The notes below the pieces were generated by a model. That model did no database searches. It saw only the letters and a program-made list of their open reading frames with translations, and was not told the origin of the DNA. Position numbers and translations under genes: made by a program. From Pleurostoma richardsiae (lineage: Eukaryota > Ascomycota > Sordariomycetes > Calosphaeriales > Pleurostomataceae), in assembly GCA_030052745.1 (NCBI GenBank), contig JANBVO010000001.1, positions 744,001 through 808,000 on the forward strand: 64,000 bases of DNA, given 5' to 3'. The first letter of the stretch is position 1. The number at the start of each line of letters is the position of its first letter. Positions 9,694 through 19,891 of this stretch are shown piece after piece.

Positions 9694-10532
9694 GTGCAGT
9701 GGTCCAAGAAGCAGTCGATTCTGAGGGTACTTGTCAGGCTCTCCTGAGTCCTGATGCGAGGGTCACCTGTACAAGCACTGGAGTCCAATCTTTCATTGCA
9801 GGGAACCTTGTTGCATATCATACGCAGAAATACCGGTATTTCGTGCTCAAGACCCTGAGAGAGCTGGCGATGGTGGATTATTAGCGTCTCGTATCGCGGA
9901 GGGCCAAGAATGAAGCTGGCAAGGCCGGCAGAGCTCATTGGACGAGGCGGGGCGCCCACTGCTTTTCAGCCACCCCCTGATGCGGGTACGTACCTTAATT
10001 TATTAAAGTTAACCTTACACTACCTTTAAGGTAAGGTGTCTTACCTACCCAGCTACCTTACCTGCTTACCTAAGGCACCTACTATGAAGGGATCGCCCGA
10101 CTGGCTGCCGAGTCGGGTGGGCACGTGCAATGGAGCAATGGGGGGCATCCCAACTGCAATTTCGCGTCGCTGCAGGTCCGCCAGCATTCTTCCTCCTCCT
10201 CCACCTCCTCCTCCTCCCATTCTTCAGCTCGCCTCTGCGTCTTCGCGTCTCTCTCTCTCGTTTTTCTTCTCTGCTGCGTGGCTCGACATTCCTTAGCCTT
10301 TTTCCAGTCACTCGTTTGGCCCGACGCCATCCTCCACGCTCCTTCATCCCGCCACCACCACGCTCTTTGCCTTGTGCCACCTGCAGGATCAATTCGAGAT
10401 CCATATAAACAAGAACACCGACAGATAAGACGACGACGATTTCGGTTCCCCCCGATAGACAGGCTCGACGAGATCCCATCGGCCTCCGCTTTTCTTCTTT
10501 TCCAGCGCATCCTTCTCTTACCCATAGCAGCA
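9674..10532. promoter_or_regulatory. Intergenic and promoter/leader of GH17 gene
   Basis: The left part carries no gene. Bases about 9985-10080 are packed with TACCTTA/TACCTA/AAGGTAAGG words on both strands. From about 10180 to 10530 the sequence becomes pyrimidine-rich (runs of CCTCCT), typical of a fungal 5' leader running into the glucanase ATG. Confidence 0.55.
9985..10080. repeat. Cluster of TACCTTACC-type words
   Basis: Roughly ten overlapping copies or near copies of TACCTTA, TTACCTA, CTACCTT or their complement AAGGTAAGG lie within 100 bp. A similar cluster occurs at about 38460-38970. Both are upstream of pyrimidine-rich leaders. Confidence 0.5.
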
Positions 10533-11843
10533 ATGCGTGTCTCATCAGCTCTTGCTGCGAGCGCCTTCGCTGCCAGCGCGTCGGCTGCGCAGAACTACCT
10601 GGGCTTCAACTCGGGCTCGACGCTGCCTGACCGATCTGCCAAGTTCAAGTCAGACTTCTTGGCGGAGTTTAAGACGGCACAGGGTCTGGTGGGCGCACCA
10701 GGCACATTTAATGCCGTGCGGCTCTACACAAACATCCAGGCCTACTCCGAGACCGACCCTATCGAGGCCTTCGAGGCCGCCATCGATACCAAGACATACC
10801 TGCTCCTGGGCATCTGGGCTTCCGGCACCGACAACATCGACAAGGAGCTTACGGCACTGCAGAACGCCGTCACGCAGTATGGCTCAGACTTTACTGACCT
10901 TGTCATTGGCGTCTCCATTGGCAGCGAGGATCTGTACCGTATCTCAGCCACCGGTGTCGAGAATGACTCCGGCGTCGGTGCGGGACCTGATGTCATCATC
11001 GGCTTCATCAGCGACTACAAGAAGGCTCTTGCCGACACCGCTCTCGCCAGCGTGCCCATCGGCCACGTAGACACCTGGGATTCATGGACCAACAGCAGCA
11101 ACAAGGCTGTTCTGGACGCCGTCGACTGGATCGGTGTCGACGAGTACCCCTACTACGAGAACGACAAGGGCAACACCATCGAGAACTCTGGAACCCTCTT
11201 TGACCGCGCCTACGATGCCACTGTCGCCGCTGCCAACGGCAAGCCCGTCTGGGTGACCGAGACCGGCTGGCCGTACACCGGCGAGGACTGGGATGAGGCC
11301 GTTGCCAGTGTCGACAACGCCAAGTACTACTGGGACGAGGTTGGCTGCCGCAAGCTCTTCAACAAGACCCCGACGTTTTGGTACAACCTGCGCGACTCCA
11401 ACCCGGACAACGAGATGAAGTTCGCCATCACCAACAACCTCTCCACCTCACCCCGCTTCAACCTCACCTGCCCGACTACCTTCGACACCCCCTCGAGCAC
11501 CGCCTCTTCCTCCTCTGCGACCGGCACTGCCACCAAGTCTGCCAGCGGATCTAGCACAACCGTCAGCGCCCCGACCGGCACCACCTCAGCCTCTAGCAGC
11601 TCGAGCTCTTCGTCTAGCTCGGACTCCGGTTCCAGCTCGGGTTCGGGCTCGGGCTCGGGCTCGAGCTCCGGTTCAGGCACAACCGCCAGTGGAACCGGCT
11701 CCGGGTCTGCGACTGGCGCGTCGTCCACCGCGAGCGCCGCGGCTACGACGGTGTCTGACTCCGGTGCTGCAAGCGGCCACATGTCTGCCGCGGCTGTGTA
11801 CGCTGGTCTGGCTGTGGTCGCTGGGATCTTCGCCACGTTTTAG
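10533..11843 (+). CDS. GPI-type cell-wall glucan endo-1,3-beta-glucosidase (GH17)
   Basis: A single exon of 436 residues. A signal peptide (MRVSSALAASAFAASASA) leads into a GH17 catalytic domain that cuts beta-1,3-glucan in the cell wall. The proton-donor Glu is at about residue 132 (GSEDLYR) and the nucleophile Glu at about 243 (VTETGWPY). After about residue 315 comes a Ser/Gly/Thr-rich, probably O-glycosylated region of roughly 100 residues, partly encoded by TCG/GGC tandem codons. A hydrophobic C-terminal tail (AAAVYAGLAVVAGIFATF) is typical of GPI attachment. The frame is open 136 codons further upstream, but the signal peptide fixes the start at 10533. It resembles the eglC group of Aspergillus. 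Confidence 0.9.
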   Translation: MRVSSALAASAFAASASAAQNYLGFNSGSTLPDRSAKFKSDFLAEFKTAQGLVGAPGTFNAVRLYTNIQAYSETDPIEAFEAAIDTKTYLLLGIWASGTDNIDKELTALQNAVTQYGSDFTDLVIGVSIGSEDLYRISATGVENDSGVGAGPDVIIGFISDYKKALADTALASVPIGHVDTWDSWTNSSNKAVLDAVDWIGVDEYPYYENDKGNTIENSGTLFDRAYDATVAAANGKPVWVTETGWPYTGEDWDEAVASVDNAKYYWDEVGCRKLFNKTPTFWYNLRDSNPDNEMKFAITNNLSTSPRFNLTCPTTFDTPSSTASSSSATGTATKSASGSSTTVSAPTGTTSASSSSSSSSSSDSGSSSGSGSGSGSSSGSGTTASGTGSGSATGASSTASAAATTVSDSGAASGHMSAAAVYAGLAVVAGIFATF

Positions 11844-12167
11844 GCGAGGTTCGGGTGTCATGTGGGCACATCGTTCGCATCTGGGTTCATCAAGCTCGCA
11901 TCTTCGTTGCGCTGGGGAATCGTTGTTTCTGGCATTGTAATAGAATAACCACTGGATAGACCAAGGGACAATATTTTCTGCTTGAGCGTATTGTCTAGGT
12001 AGTGCTTCCAACTTCTACATTACTCGTTTTCGGCTGCTTCTGACTGCATCTTATATTATGCAAAACTCCGTGCGCTGTTCTTCGCGTCTTCCACGCTTCC
12101 CTACGCTCATGACTCGATGATCGGGTATCACAGAAGAGAAGACTTACCGCATATATCTTTGTAGGAT
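11844..12167. other. Short convergent intergenic region
   Basis: 324 bp between the 3' ends of the GH17 gene and the HET gene. Nothing distinctive is seen; it should hold both 3' UTRs. Confidence 0.5.
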
Positions 12168-14051
12168 TTACTGTAGGAGAATCTCCATGCCATCAGCCAC
12201 GCGCAGGCCCTCCCCTTCCATCAGATTGTAGATGATGCCATGCCCGACGATCTGGTACGCCGAGCTCCCCTCCACCGCTCGCAGGACGGCGGGCACGCTG
12301 CATCCGTGTATGACAGCTATCTTGTCTCCCAACCTCGCGTGCCGCGTCACCCAGCCGATATGCCCGGTGTTCATGACGCACAGTCTAAACCCCAGCCGCA
12401 GAGTGTTCCAAGCGATTTTCACCCAGTCCCTGTTGTCCTTGATCCTTCCGGACCAGAAGCGCGGCTGCACCTGGCCCAATAGGCTCCTCAACGTGTCCGA
12501 TTGGTTAAGCCGGAGCGCAGCGTTCTTGGATTGCTTCAGCCACTGGAGGAACCGCCTGTCCTGGCGAGTCAGACTGAGCTCCTTGTGGTTGTGGATCAGC
12601 GTCCCGAGCTGCTTGTAGAAGTCTCGACCACGCTTGGGGTCATCCCAAGCCTTTGGGTCCGGCTCCATGACCATGCCGAGGCAGAAGTAAAGAGCGTTCG
12701 TGGCGTAGACTGCGCCCAGTCGAGGTCTAGCACGCAGCATTGTCTCCGCCGGCTGGTCTGGCGGGGGCCTCGGGGGCCTCGGTGCCGCAGTATCCTCAGG
12801 GTATGCTGTCGTCGTACACCTCTCTATAGCTCCGACGATGTTGCCTCGCACGAATAAGCCCGTCTCCGATTTCTCGAAATAAGGCTTGGTATCGTCGGAC
12901 GCCCTCCACGTCGGCGAGACGGTGGAGCCCAGGTAGCCTGTGCGCGCGAGGAGGCACCTGGATTGCCCGAGCAGATAGGAGACTATTCGCTTGCTCGACC
13001 AGGTGTTGCCGTTAAACCACTCGACAACCCACGAGGTTGGCGGGCTCCTCCTGAGGAGGACGTAGTCGAGCGAGTTCGTGAGCCGGATCAGCGTGAGGGT
13101 AGCCTCGAGGTTCAGCTCCTCCTGCGATAGGATGTAGCTGGGCGTGGGCAGCACCGTAGGCCCGTCGTACGTCAGCGCCAGGATGGCGAAGACCTTGTCG
13201 CGCGGGTCCGTCGACTGCGCGCGGTGCGACATCTGCAGCGCGCGCAGCAGCCGGATGGGCGTGAAGTCGCGCTGGCTCTCGCGAAACTTGCACAGCTGCC
13301 GGATGTGGCGGCAGCTGCTCTCGCTGACGACCTGGGCGGCCTTGACCACGGAGCGGAAGCGCGCGCACACCTTGACTGCGGCTGCCAGCGTGGCCTCGGG
13401 GAAGACGCGGCCGTTCCACAGGATCTCGAGCCGCACGGCCATGGCGAACTCCTGGATGATCCAGGCGCGGGTCCAGTAGCGGTTCTCGAGGAGCGCCTTG
13501 AACGCCGCCCAGTTGTGCTCCGGCAACCCGTTCAGGTAGCTGAAGGGCCACCTGGACGCCCTCCTCGGGTCGATCTCCCTCTTCCTGACTGAAGTGTACT
13601 GCGCGAGGCTGCGGCTCATCCACGCCGCCCTCTCGCCGACCCGCGCGGTCTCGGCGTGATGCATGGGGCCCGAGTACCCGAGCCAGGCGATCACGGTGTC
13701 CGCGGACCGGTAGATGGCGTTCATCTTGAGGACCTGCTGGCTGCGCTCCTCCAGGTCGCTCTGGTTAATGCAGATGGCGTCGGCCCATATCCGCCTGACG
13801 CCCCTCTGCCGGAGGACCCGCAGCGCCTCGGCCAGGCTCGCCGTCACCCAGACGTGCGCGCCGGAGACGAAGATGCGCTCCTGCTGCGTGGGGTCACCCC
13901 AGCAGTATGACAGGGCCTTGTAGGGCCGCCTCGCGCCCAGGGCCGAGTACTCCAGCTGGCACTGGAGCGGGGCCTCGAAGTCATCGGTGTCGTTGATGAC
14001 TAGGATCCTGATTTCGTTTTGGGACAGTGAGAGCGGACGGTAGATGGACAT
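12168..14051 (-). CDS. Heterokaryon incompatibility (HET) domain protein
   Basis: A single exon of 627 residues. The N-terminal third holds the three hallmark blocks of the HET domain: YKALSYCWGD (about 64-73), IWADAICINQ followed by ERSQQVLKMNAIYRSA, and YWTRAWIIQEFAMA. The rest is a variable C-terminal region without repeats or a recognisable STAND ATPase module. HET proteins act in non-self recognition and trigger cell death when incompatible fungal strains fuse; many members have no assigned role. The start at 14051 is the first ATG, just ahead of a PLSLSQNEIRIL segment typical of these proteins. It converges on the GH17 gene. Confidence 0.9.
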   Translation of the reverse strand: MSIYRPLSLSQNEIRILVINDTDDFEAPLQCQLEYSALGARRPYKALSYCWGDPTQQERIFVSGAHVWVTASLAEALRVLRQRGVRRIWADAICINQSDLEERSQQVLKMNAIYRSADTVIAWLGYSGPMHHAETARVGERAAWMSRSLAQYTSVRKREIDPRRASRWPFSYLNGLPEHNWAAFKALLENRYWTRAWIIQEFAMAVRLEILWNGRVFPEATLAAAVKVCARFRSVVKAAQVVSESSCRHIRQLCKFRESQRDFTPIRLLRALQMSHRAQSTDPRDKVFAILALTYDGPTVLPTPSYILSQEELNLEATLTLIRLTNSLDYVLLRRSPPTSWVVEWFNGNTWSSKRIVSYLLGQSRCLLARTGYLGSTVSPTWRASDDTKPYFEKSETGLFVRGNIVGAIERCTTTAYPEDTAAPRPPRPPPDQPAETMLRARPRLGAVYATNALYFCLGMVMEPDPKAWDDPKRGRDFYKQLGTLIHNHKELSLTRQDRRFLQWLKQSKNAALRLNQSDTLRSLLGQVQPRFWSGRIKDNRDWVKIAWNTLRLGFRLCVMNTGHIGWVTRHARLGDKIAVIHGCSVPAVLRAVEGSSAYQIVGHGIIYNLMEGEGLRVADGMEILLQ

Positions 14052-14653
14052 TGAGACATCATCGGCAGGTACCCATCCTGCTCGAGCACGGCGATGTTCG
14101 GCATCAGGAGACGGCAGGCTGAGCCTGCATGGCTCGATGGGAAGACATGATACATTTGTCGAGGGCAGGCTCTTATATCCGAGCTGAAGTCAGGAGTGGG
14201 CAAAGGCGCAAAGGCGCTAACAGGCTGATGACCTGCAGAGACAGGCGCGCGAACCAAGCTGTAAGGCGACATTTGATTTTGGGGGCTATGTGATGGCTGT
14301 GTGCAGGAGGCTTCGGTGTGAACGAACCTGTTTTGTCTTGGCGCCTGACCAAGCGGCTCTAGCGATATGCAAATCGAACACTTTCGCAAAAAAGGTCCTG
14401 CTCATTAGAATGTCGCATTCCGGCCATTTGAGGAGTTTGAACCGCAACTTCAATGGTGACGAAATTGCTCTTAATTGCCGCCCACTACAATGTGAGTACC
14501 GCCGGCTTCTTTTATAAGGAACCTAGGTATACTGACTAAGAGTGGCATCCGACGTCTTTCAACTTATGGGTCTGAATGATAATTTAAATACACATGTACA
14601 GTTGCCACTTCAGGCTCTCTTGTCAACACACCACCCGGATGGAGCTGTCCTCT
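14052..14653. promoter_or_regulatory. Intergenic: HET gene promoter
   Basis: 600 bp between the HET gene start and the 3' end of SDR1. No gene and no CGG-N7-CCG operator were found here. Confidence 0.45.
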
Positions 14654-15541
14654 TCACCTTCCACCGACAACGTTGAGAACCCCACCGTCAACCGCAATGA
14701 TCTCACCATTTACATAGTTGTTTTTGGCGAAGTACAACACTGTCATGCCCATCTCCTCGTCTCTCCCTCCTCTCATGGCCGGGACGTGACCCTTCTCCTC
14801 GATCTTCTCCGCCGGCAGGTGGGACTTCTGGTTCTCATCCGAGCTCTTGGCTGTCATCTCAGACGGGAAGTAGCCGGGCGCGATGCTATTGACGCGGATG
14901 CCCGTCTGCTGAAACTCGGCGGACATCAGCTTGGTCAAGTGGACCGTGGCTCCCTTGGCGGCGTTGTACGAGAAGTGACCCTGTGCGTGACTCATGAGAC
15001 CCGACATGGAGGAGATGGTGATGACGCTGGGCGAGAATTTCTCCAGTGGACCATCAGGCTCGATTCCCGCCTGCAGAAGCGGCAGGAAGGCTATTGTTGT
15101 GAAGTAGACGGATGTGACGTCCGTCTCGAAGGTCGCCTGCCAGTCCTCGACAGTCTCATTCTCCCACAGCGTCTTCTTGAGCTTACGAGCATCGTGATCA
15201 TCCGGCTCTGCCTTCGCTCCTGATACACCCGCGTTGCATACAAGTAGGTTGATGTACTTCTCCCTCGCCGAGATGTCCTTCACCAGCTTCTCCAGGTCGC
15301 TCTTCTTCCTGACATCGCAGGGCCCCACTGGGATGATCTGCCCGCCATGGTTCGGGCTATGGCTCTTGGCTGCGTTCTCCAACGCCTCCATGCGCCGGCC
15401 AGTGATGTAGACTTTGGCTCCGTTGGCGGCCAGAGCTTGGGTGGTCATCAGGCCGATTCCAGTTCCGCCGCCTGTCACGACGCAGACGAAGCCCTTGACG
15501 CCGAACAGGCGGTTGATGTCAAAATGGTGTGTCTCAGCCAT
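14654..15541 (-). CDS. SDR1: short-chain dehydrogenase/reductase
   Basis: A single exon of 295 residues. The cofactor motif TGGGTGIG is at 23-30, the structural CNAG at about 102-105, catalytic Ser at about 178 (ISSMSG) and the YNAAK signature at 192-196. The C-terminal GEIIAVDGG is the usual SDR end. It resembles the group of 3-oxoacyl-reductase-like or polyol/sugar dehydrogenases that bind NADP. It lies downstream of, and on the same strand as, the Ldh_2 gene. It may belong to the catabolic block, but its own 428-bp promoter has no CGG-N7-CCG operator. Its membership in the regulon is therefore not supported by sequence. Confidence 0.88.
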   Translation of the reverse strand: MAETHHFDINRLFGVKGFVCVVTGGGTGIGLMTTQALAANGAKVYITGRRMEALENAAKSHSPNHGGQIIPVGPCDVRKKSDLEKLVKDISAREKYINLLVCNAGVSGAKAEPDDHDARKLKKTLWENETVEDWQATFETDVTSVYFTTIAFLPLLQAGIEPDGPLEKFSPSVITISSMSGLMSHAQGHFSYNAAKGATVHLTKLMSAEFQQTGIRVNSIAPGYFPSEMTAKSSDENQKSHLPAEKIEEKGHVPAMRGGRDEEMGMTVLYFAKNNYVNGEIIAVDGGVLNVVGGR

Positions 15542-15969
15542 AGCCTTGTTTCTTTTCGATGATAATTCGACATGGATATTCCTCCTTCATTCTGGAAAGT
15601 CAGGGGCTCGAAGTTCATTATATTGCAGGCGAGTGGCGCCTGCTAACTTCTTAGTTGTTCCACTGATGTCAGTGGTACCAATTTGGCCCACCGGCGGAGA
15701 CGTGAGACTGGTGACGTCAAGCCCGAGCCTCTGAAGAACTGTGGACTTCCTAGCTACTGAATAATGATAGCGCAGTCGAATACAATGACGCGGTGATATT
15801 TGAGGAGCCTCAATGCATCACAGCTATCTGGGGCACCTGAACATCTCACGTTCGTAGAGAGGTTTTGATTCGTTGGATCCTCAAATGGGTGGCAACTAAA
15901 TGCCCATTACGGAGGCCAGCTCACCTCGGCGAAGAACTGACAGTTAGAAGTCGATTCATCATAGCCTCT
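15542..15969. promoter_or_regulatory. Promoter of SDR1
   Basis: 428 bp between SDR1 and the end of the Ldh_2 gene. Two CGG half sites (CCGGCGGAG near 15692) are present, but no CGG-N7-CCG palindrome. Confidence 0.4.
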
Positions 15970-17043
15970 TCAACTAGAATCCGACTTTAACTGTATCGGA
16001 TGGCTTCCTACTCGCCTTGCCTCCTCATTGAGTGCATCGACTTCCGCTTGGACCAAGGGAATCCCCGTCTTCTCCCTCTCCTCCTGCGCCAGCTGCTCCA
16101 GTTCGCCAGGGAAGTAGATCCTATCCACACTGGCAGCTTTCTCCGACCCGACAATGCGTTGGTAGAGGTAGTCCATCCTCTCACGGAACTCGTCCAGACT
16201 CATGAACAGATCTGGCTTGATCGCAACCATGAAATGACCCACATCCGCCGGCCTTGACGGGTCGTACGGGCCCGTGACGTTCCCTGCAAATGCAGAGCCC
16301 GAAAGCACTCCGGAGAAGACATCCATCATAATCGCCAATGCTGAGCCTTTGGGCCCGCCCATAGGAAGCATCACACCTCCCAGCGCCGCCTCTGGGTCGT
16401 CCGTCGGCCGCCCTTCGCTATCCAAAGCCCAGTCCAGGGGAATCTTCTCTCCTCGCCTCTTCGCCTTGTATATCTTGCCTCGCGCCGCCACCGACGGGGC
16501 CATGTCCAAGATGAAAGGCTTCGTCCCGGGCGCTCCGCAGGCAATAGGGGAGACGCCCACGAGCTTGCTCTTCCCACCCCAGGGGGGCAATGCAGGGCTC
16601 GAGTTCGTGAACACTAGGCTCATCATGTTGGCATCAAGAGCCTGCTGCACAATCCAGGCGCTCATGCCGAAGTGATTGGAGTGGGCAACGCTCGCCATCC
16701 CGATACCGTAGACCTTGGCGGCCTCTATCGCCGCGCTTATGCCGGCGTGGGCGGCGACGAAGCCGAAGCCGTTCTTCCCGTCGACGTGGGCCACTACCGG
16801 AGTGACCTGCTTCAGATCTGGCTGCGCCGTTGGGTTGAGAGCGCCCTGCCGGATCCGCTCCATGTACGACGGTATCCGATTCATGCCATGGGTGTCAACG
16901 CCCCTGAGGTCGGCAGCAACCAGGCACTTGGCGACGATGGCTGCGTTTTCTGCAGGAACGCCATTGCCGACCAGCACTTTCTCAATGAACTGCCGGGCAT
17001 CTGCCGCATCGACATAGACCTTTGGTTGCGTCGCTTCTGTCAT
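15970..17043 (-). CDS. Ldh_2-family (malate/L-lactate type) dehydrogenase
   Basis: A single exon of 357 residues, the normal length for the family. Members use NAD(P)H to interconvert 2-oxo and 2-hydroxy acids, or related imino acids and diketo-sugar acids; malate, ureidoglycolate, sulfolactate and 2,3-diketo-L-gulonate reductases are known. Signature segments are DLRGVDTHGMNRIPSY (about 49-64), VAHSNHFG with the catalytic His, and the glycine-rich GPKGSALAIMMDVFSGVLSG that closes over the cofactor. The start at 17043 is the first ATG. The gene is transcribed away from the Zn2Cys6 regulator across a 384-bp region with three CGG-N7-CCG operators. It is the best candidate direct target of that regulator. 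The exact substrate is unknown. Confidence 0.9.
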   Translation of the reverse strand: MTEATQPKVYVDAADARQFIEKVLVGNGVPAENAAIVAKCLVAADLRGVDTHGMNRIPSYMERIRQGALNPTAQPDLKQVTPVVAHVDGKNGFGFVAAHAGISAAIEAAKVYGIGMASVAHSNHFGMSAWIVQQALDANMMSLVFTNSSPALPPWGGKSKLVGVSPIACGAPGTKPFILDMAPSVAARGKIYKAKRRGEKIPLDWALDSEGRPTDDPEAALGGVMLPMGGPKGSALAIMMDVFSGVLSGSAFAGNVTGPYDPSRPADVGHFMVAIKPDLFMSLDEFRERMDYLYQRIVGSEKAASVDRIYFPGELEQLAQEEREKTGIPLVQAEVDALNEEARRVGSHPIQLKSDSS

Positions 17044-17219
17044 CGTGGCGGCTAATCGAGAGTCGAGAGCGTAAATGCGTGTTGGGAAGCCGGCTGAAAA
17101 CCAGATCTTTATTTATAGAATTGAACACTCTAGGACTCTAGATATCGTGTAGCATTTAGTCCTAGTCAGTCTAATGAGCTTCATGTTCTCCTTGGATGGA
17201 CGAATTATAAAACGCACGT

Positions 17220-17232
17220 CGGTAAATCTCCG
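17220..17232. promoter_or_regulatory. Operator 1, CGG-N7-CCG
   Basis: CGGTAAATCTCCG; its reverse complement CGGAGATTTACCG differs from the consensus CGGAGTTTNNCCG at one position. Confidence 0.7.
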
Positions 17233-17276
17233 TCGCCAGTGCAGTCGATTGATTCTCGGCACTTGGGATGACGGGC

Positions 17277-17289
17277 CGGGCTTTCCCCG
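17277..17289. promoter_or_regulatory. Operator 2, CGG-N7-CCG
   Basis: CGGGCTTTCCCCG: same triplets, same spacing and the TTT core, but GC instead of AG next to the triplet. This is the weakest match of the five. Confidence 0.55.
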
Positions 17290-17342
17290 CACTCGAATGA
17301 CTTTCCCGCTTTTCTCCTTCGATCCCACTCCTCCTTTTAAGA

Positions 17343-17355
17343 CGGAGTTTTCCCG
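17343..17355. promoter_or_regulatory. Operator 3, CGG-N7-CCG
   Basis: CGGAGTTTTCCCG, a full match to CGGAGTTTNNCCG, 73 bp upstream of the regulator's ATG. Confidence 0.75.
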
Positions 17356-17427
17356 CTCAGTCACCCTCGCCAACTTTCCGGTGCAGCTTCTTGGCTTGCG
17401 GCACTGAGGCTGATATGCTTGACAAAC

Positions 17428-19790
17428 ATGCAGGAGCAACTGTCCGAGGCTGCTTCTACCCGGTCGACCCGAAGGGGTCCGCAACTCCGGAGGAACCCCC
17501 GTCTCCGACTCGCCTGTGCCCGCTGCCAGAGACGGAAGATCCGCGTTGGCGACCCCTTCCTCCTCATCACGCCCATGCACCGTTGCTGACTGTCAGATGC
17601 AGTGTGATGGGGCACTCCCTGAATGCACCAACTGCAGGAAAGCTGGAGTAGGTTGTGCCGATGGCGCCAGTCTACGTCTCCGTGACCCTCCACGAGAGAG
17701 CCTACAAATCTCGATTCTTCGGAGACGGATCTCCTGGCTAGAAAGCATCGTCAAAGATCGGCTTCCAGATGTGGACCTGTCACAGGGACCTGCTGAAGAA
17801 ACAGACGATGCCGCGGGCGACGGTAGCAGTCAGGTGGATGATTCCGTGATATACGCCGCCCAGCCGGAAGTTCGATCAGCGTCGGAGACTGTTCTAGACC
17901 ATCCATCATCACCGTCTACGGGTGTTCCAAGCGGTGAAAGACAAGACCAGAATGGCTCAGCTGTCCAGCTCAATGGTGCTCCTGCGAAGAATAATGCTTT
18001 GTCCCATGAGATCGGCTTGGTTTCCGTCGGAGCAACCCAAGACCTGAGATATATAGGGCCTTCGAGCGGCTATTTCCTGGCCCGGATGCTCCTTAGCTCG
18101 TCAACAAGGTGGCAGGACCAAGCTGCATCTCAAAGATATCTAGACCAGTCTGGTAGCAACTACCCCTTTGCTACGGAACTTGTCGAAGCTGTCCAGGAGC
18201 CTCTGCCATTACCGGCGGCAAACCAATCCAAGCAACTCTGCGATCTCTTCTTCGAGACAATAAACGTACAATACCCGATCTTGCACCGGCCTTCGTTTGA
18301 AACCATTCTTCAGAAGGCTGCGAGAGACGGTGGAACGGACCCTGTACCTTCCTTCCAGGTGTTTATGGTTCTAGCGATTGCCGGGACCGTCCTCTCCCGT
18401 CGCTCCAAGGCTACCATCCCTGCAGAAGCATACTCACTCTCTGCTCTGAAGTACTTCGACCGCCTGAACGTGGAGAACTCCCTGGAAGGACTTCAGTGCC
18501 TCCTCCTTTTGTTGATCTTCACTATGCACAATCCACACACGAAACTGAATGTTTGGTACCTGAATTACCAGTGTATTGCTGCGGTACTCGATCTTGGTCT
18601 CCAGCGCGACATTCGGACGAGTTCCGGCATATCCTTGCTCGACCAGGAAATGCGGACTCGTATATTCTGGGTGGTATTCACCCTCGATCGGACAATTGCG
18701 ACCATGATGGGAAGGCCGATCGGACTACGAGACGAGGCCTGTGAGCTCCGGGTACTGCTTCCCTTTCCATTCACAGCTCCTCAACATGCTAATATAGCTG
18801 CAGCTCCCCCTGGATATCAGCGACGCCGACCTATCTACGGTTGGAGATCTAGAAGCCTCTCCTCCGAACCTTGTCTCGCCAATGTCTTTCTCATTACACC
18901 TTTTCAAGCTGGCGAGACTGAACTCGGAGATTAAGTACGTTGCGAACAGCATCGTCCGAGGTGCACCGCCCTACGCATATCCTGCCATTCTCAATATTCA
19001 TGAGTGGCACAAGGGTATGCTGAGCCAGCTCGACCTGTGGGCCGAAGGTATTCCGCAGCCAGGGCTCTCCTACAAGTACATCCACCTGATCTGCCAGGTC
19101 AGATACCACACGGTACGGATGGTGCTTCTCCGGCCGAGCCCTGCAATACCGAATCCGTCCGTAGAATCATTGCTACGCTGCCATGAAAGTGCCTGCGCCA
19201 GCATAGGTTTGTTTGACCAGCTTTACCGGAGCAATCTTCTTGACTACAGCTGGACGACGCTTCATTCCCTGATACTGAGCACTATTACTCTTCTATACTG
19301 CATTCGAGCTGTGCCATCCCTCGCTCAGAGGACAGAACTTGACGTTCTTCTGGGCGATATCAGCACCAGCCTCAGCATCCTCAGTGCCACCGGCGAGTAC
19401 TGGTCTGGCGCGAAACGCAGCCGAGACATCCTGGACGATCTTGCACGGGCAACTGTCCGATGGCTTAAAGAACTCGACAGACCTCTGCGACAGCCAAATG
19501 TTGAGGGTGGCGGCTCTCATCACCTGGAGAGCATAGGGCAGCACTCTACAACCTCTTCGATGCCAGCTATTGGAGATGGTGCCATTAGCAATGATATGCC
19601 GTCCGCTCTCCTCTATTCAGGCTCCAGCGAAGGAGGCATATACAATACCGGCGTAGACATCCCATCTCTGGACGAGTTATTCGGCACCTCGCTGACAGAA
19701 CAATTTGATACCGGCGACTGTGCAAATGTCGACACTATTGTCCGCAGCTTGTTCGAGGATTTCATCCCAAATTATCAGTTTTCTGCATAG
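17428..19790 (+). CDS. Zn2Cys6 fungal-specific transcription factor (cluster regulator)
   Basis: CDS join(17428..17544, 17603..18751, 18804..19790), 750 residues. The first intron splits the zinc cluster. Joining CGC at 17544 to TGT at 17603 gives a canonical C-x2-C-x6-C-x6-C-x2-C-x6-C (Cys30, 33, 40, 47, 50, 57). The donor is an atypical GTTGGC; the branch site is GCTGAC. A linker follows that could be coiled (LRRRISWLESIV). The middle-homology domain comes next (about 230-500: FETINVQYPILHRPSF, RIFWVVFTLDR, GRPIGLRDEACELR then LPLDISDADL across the second intron). The C-terminus is acidic and may activate. It is divergent from Ldh_2 and next to the IlvD gene. Operators in its own promoter suggest autoregulation and a pathway-specific role. 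Confidence 0.88.
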
Positions 19791-19891
19791 GCAAATCGCG
19801 TATGGACTGATTGAAAGGACGGTTATCTACCACTGAGAATGGTTGCGAGATGCTATATATGGGTTTTTGCCTTCGGGTATTGTCTACGCCG

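Larger units (their letters stand above)
17044..17427. promoter_or_regulatory. Divergent promoter with three Zn2Cys6-type operators
   Basis: 384 bp between the Ldh_2 gene (minus) and the Zn2Cys6 regulator (plus). Three CGG-N7-CCG palindromes lie at 17220-17232, 17277-17289 and 17343-17355, roughly 60 bp apart. They are 73-208 bp from the regulator ATG and 177-300 bp from the Ldh_2 ATG. Confidence 0.75.

Noticed and set aside
10125-10532. 136-codon N-terminal extension of the GH17 protein
   Set aside because: It lies in the pyrimidine-rich leader, and the signal peptide begins exactly at 10533.
13012-13623. 203-codon frame inside the HET gene
   Set aside because: A frame-shifted reading of the same strand within an intact 627-residue HET protein.
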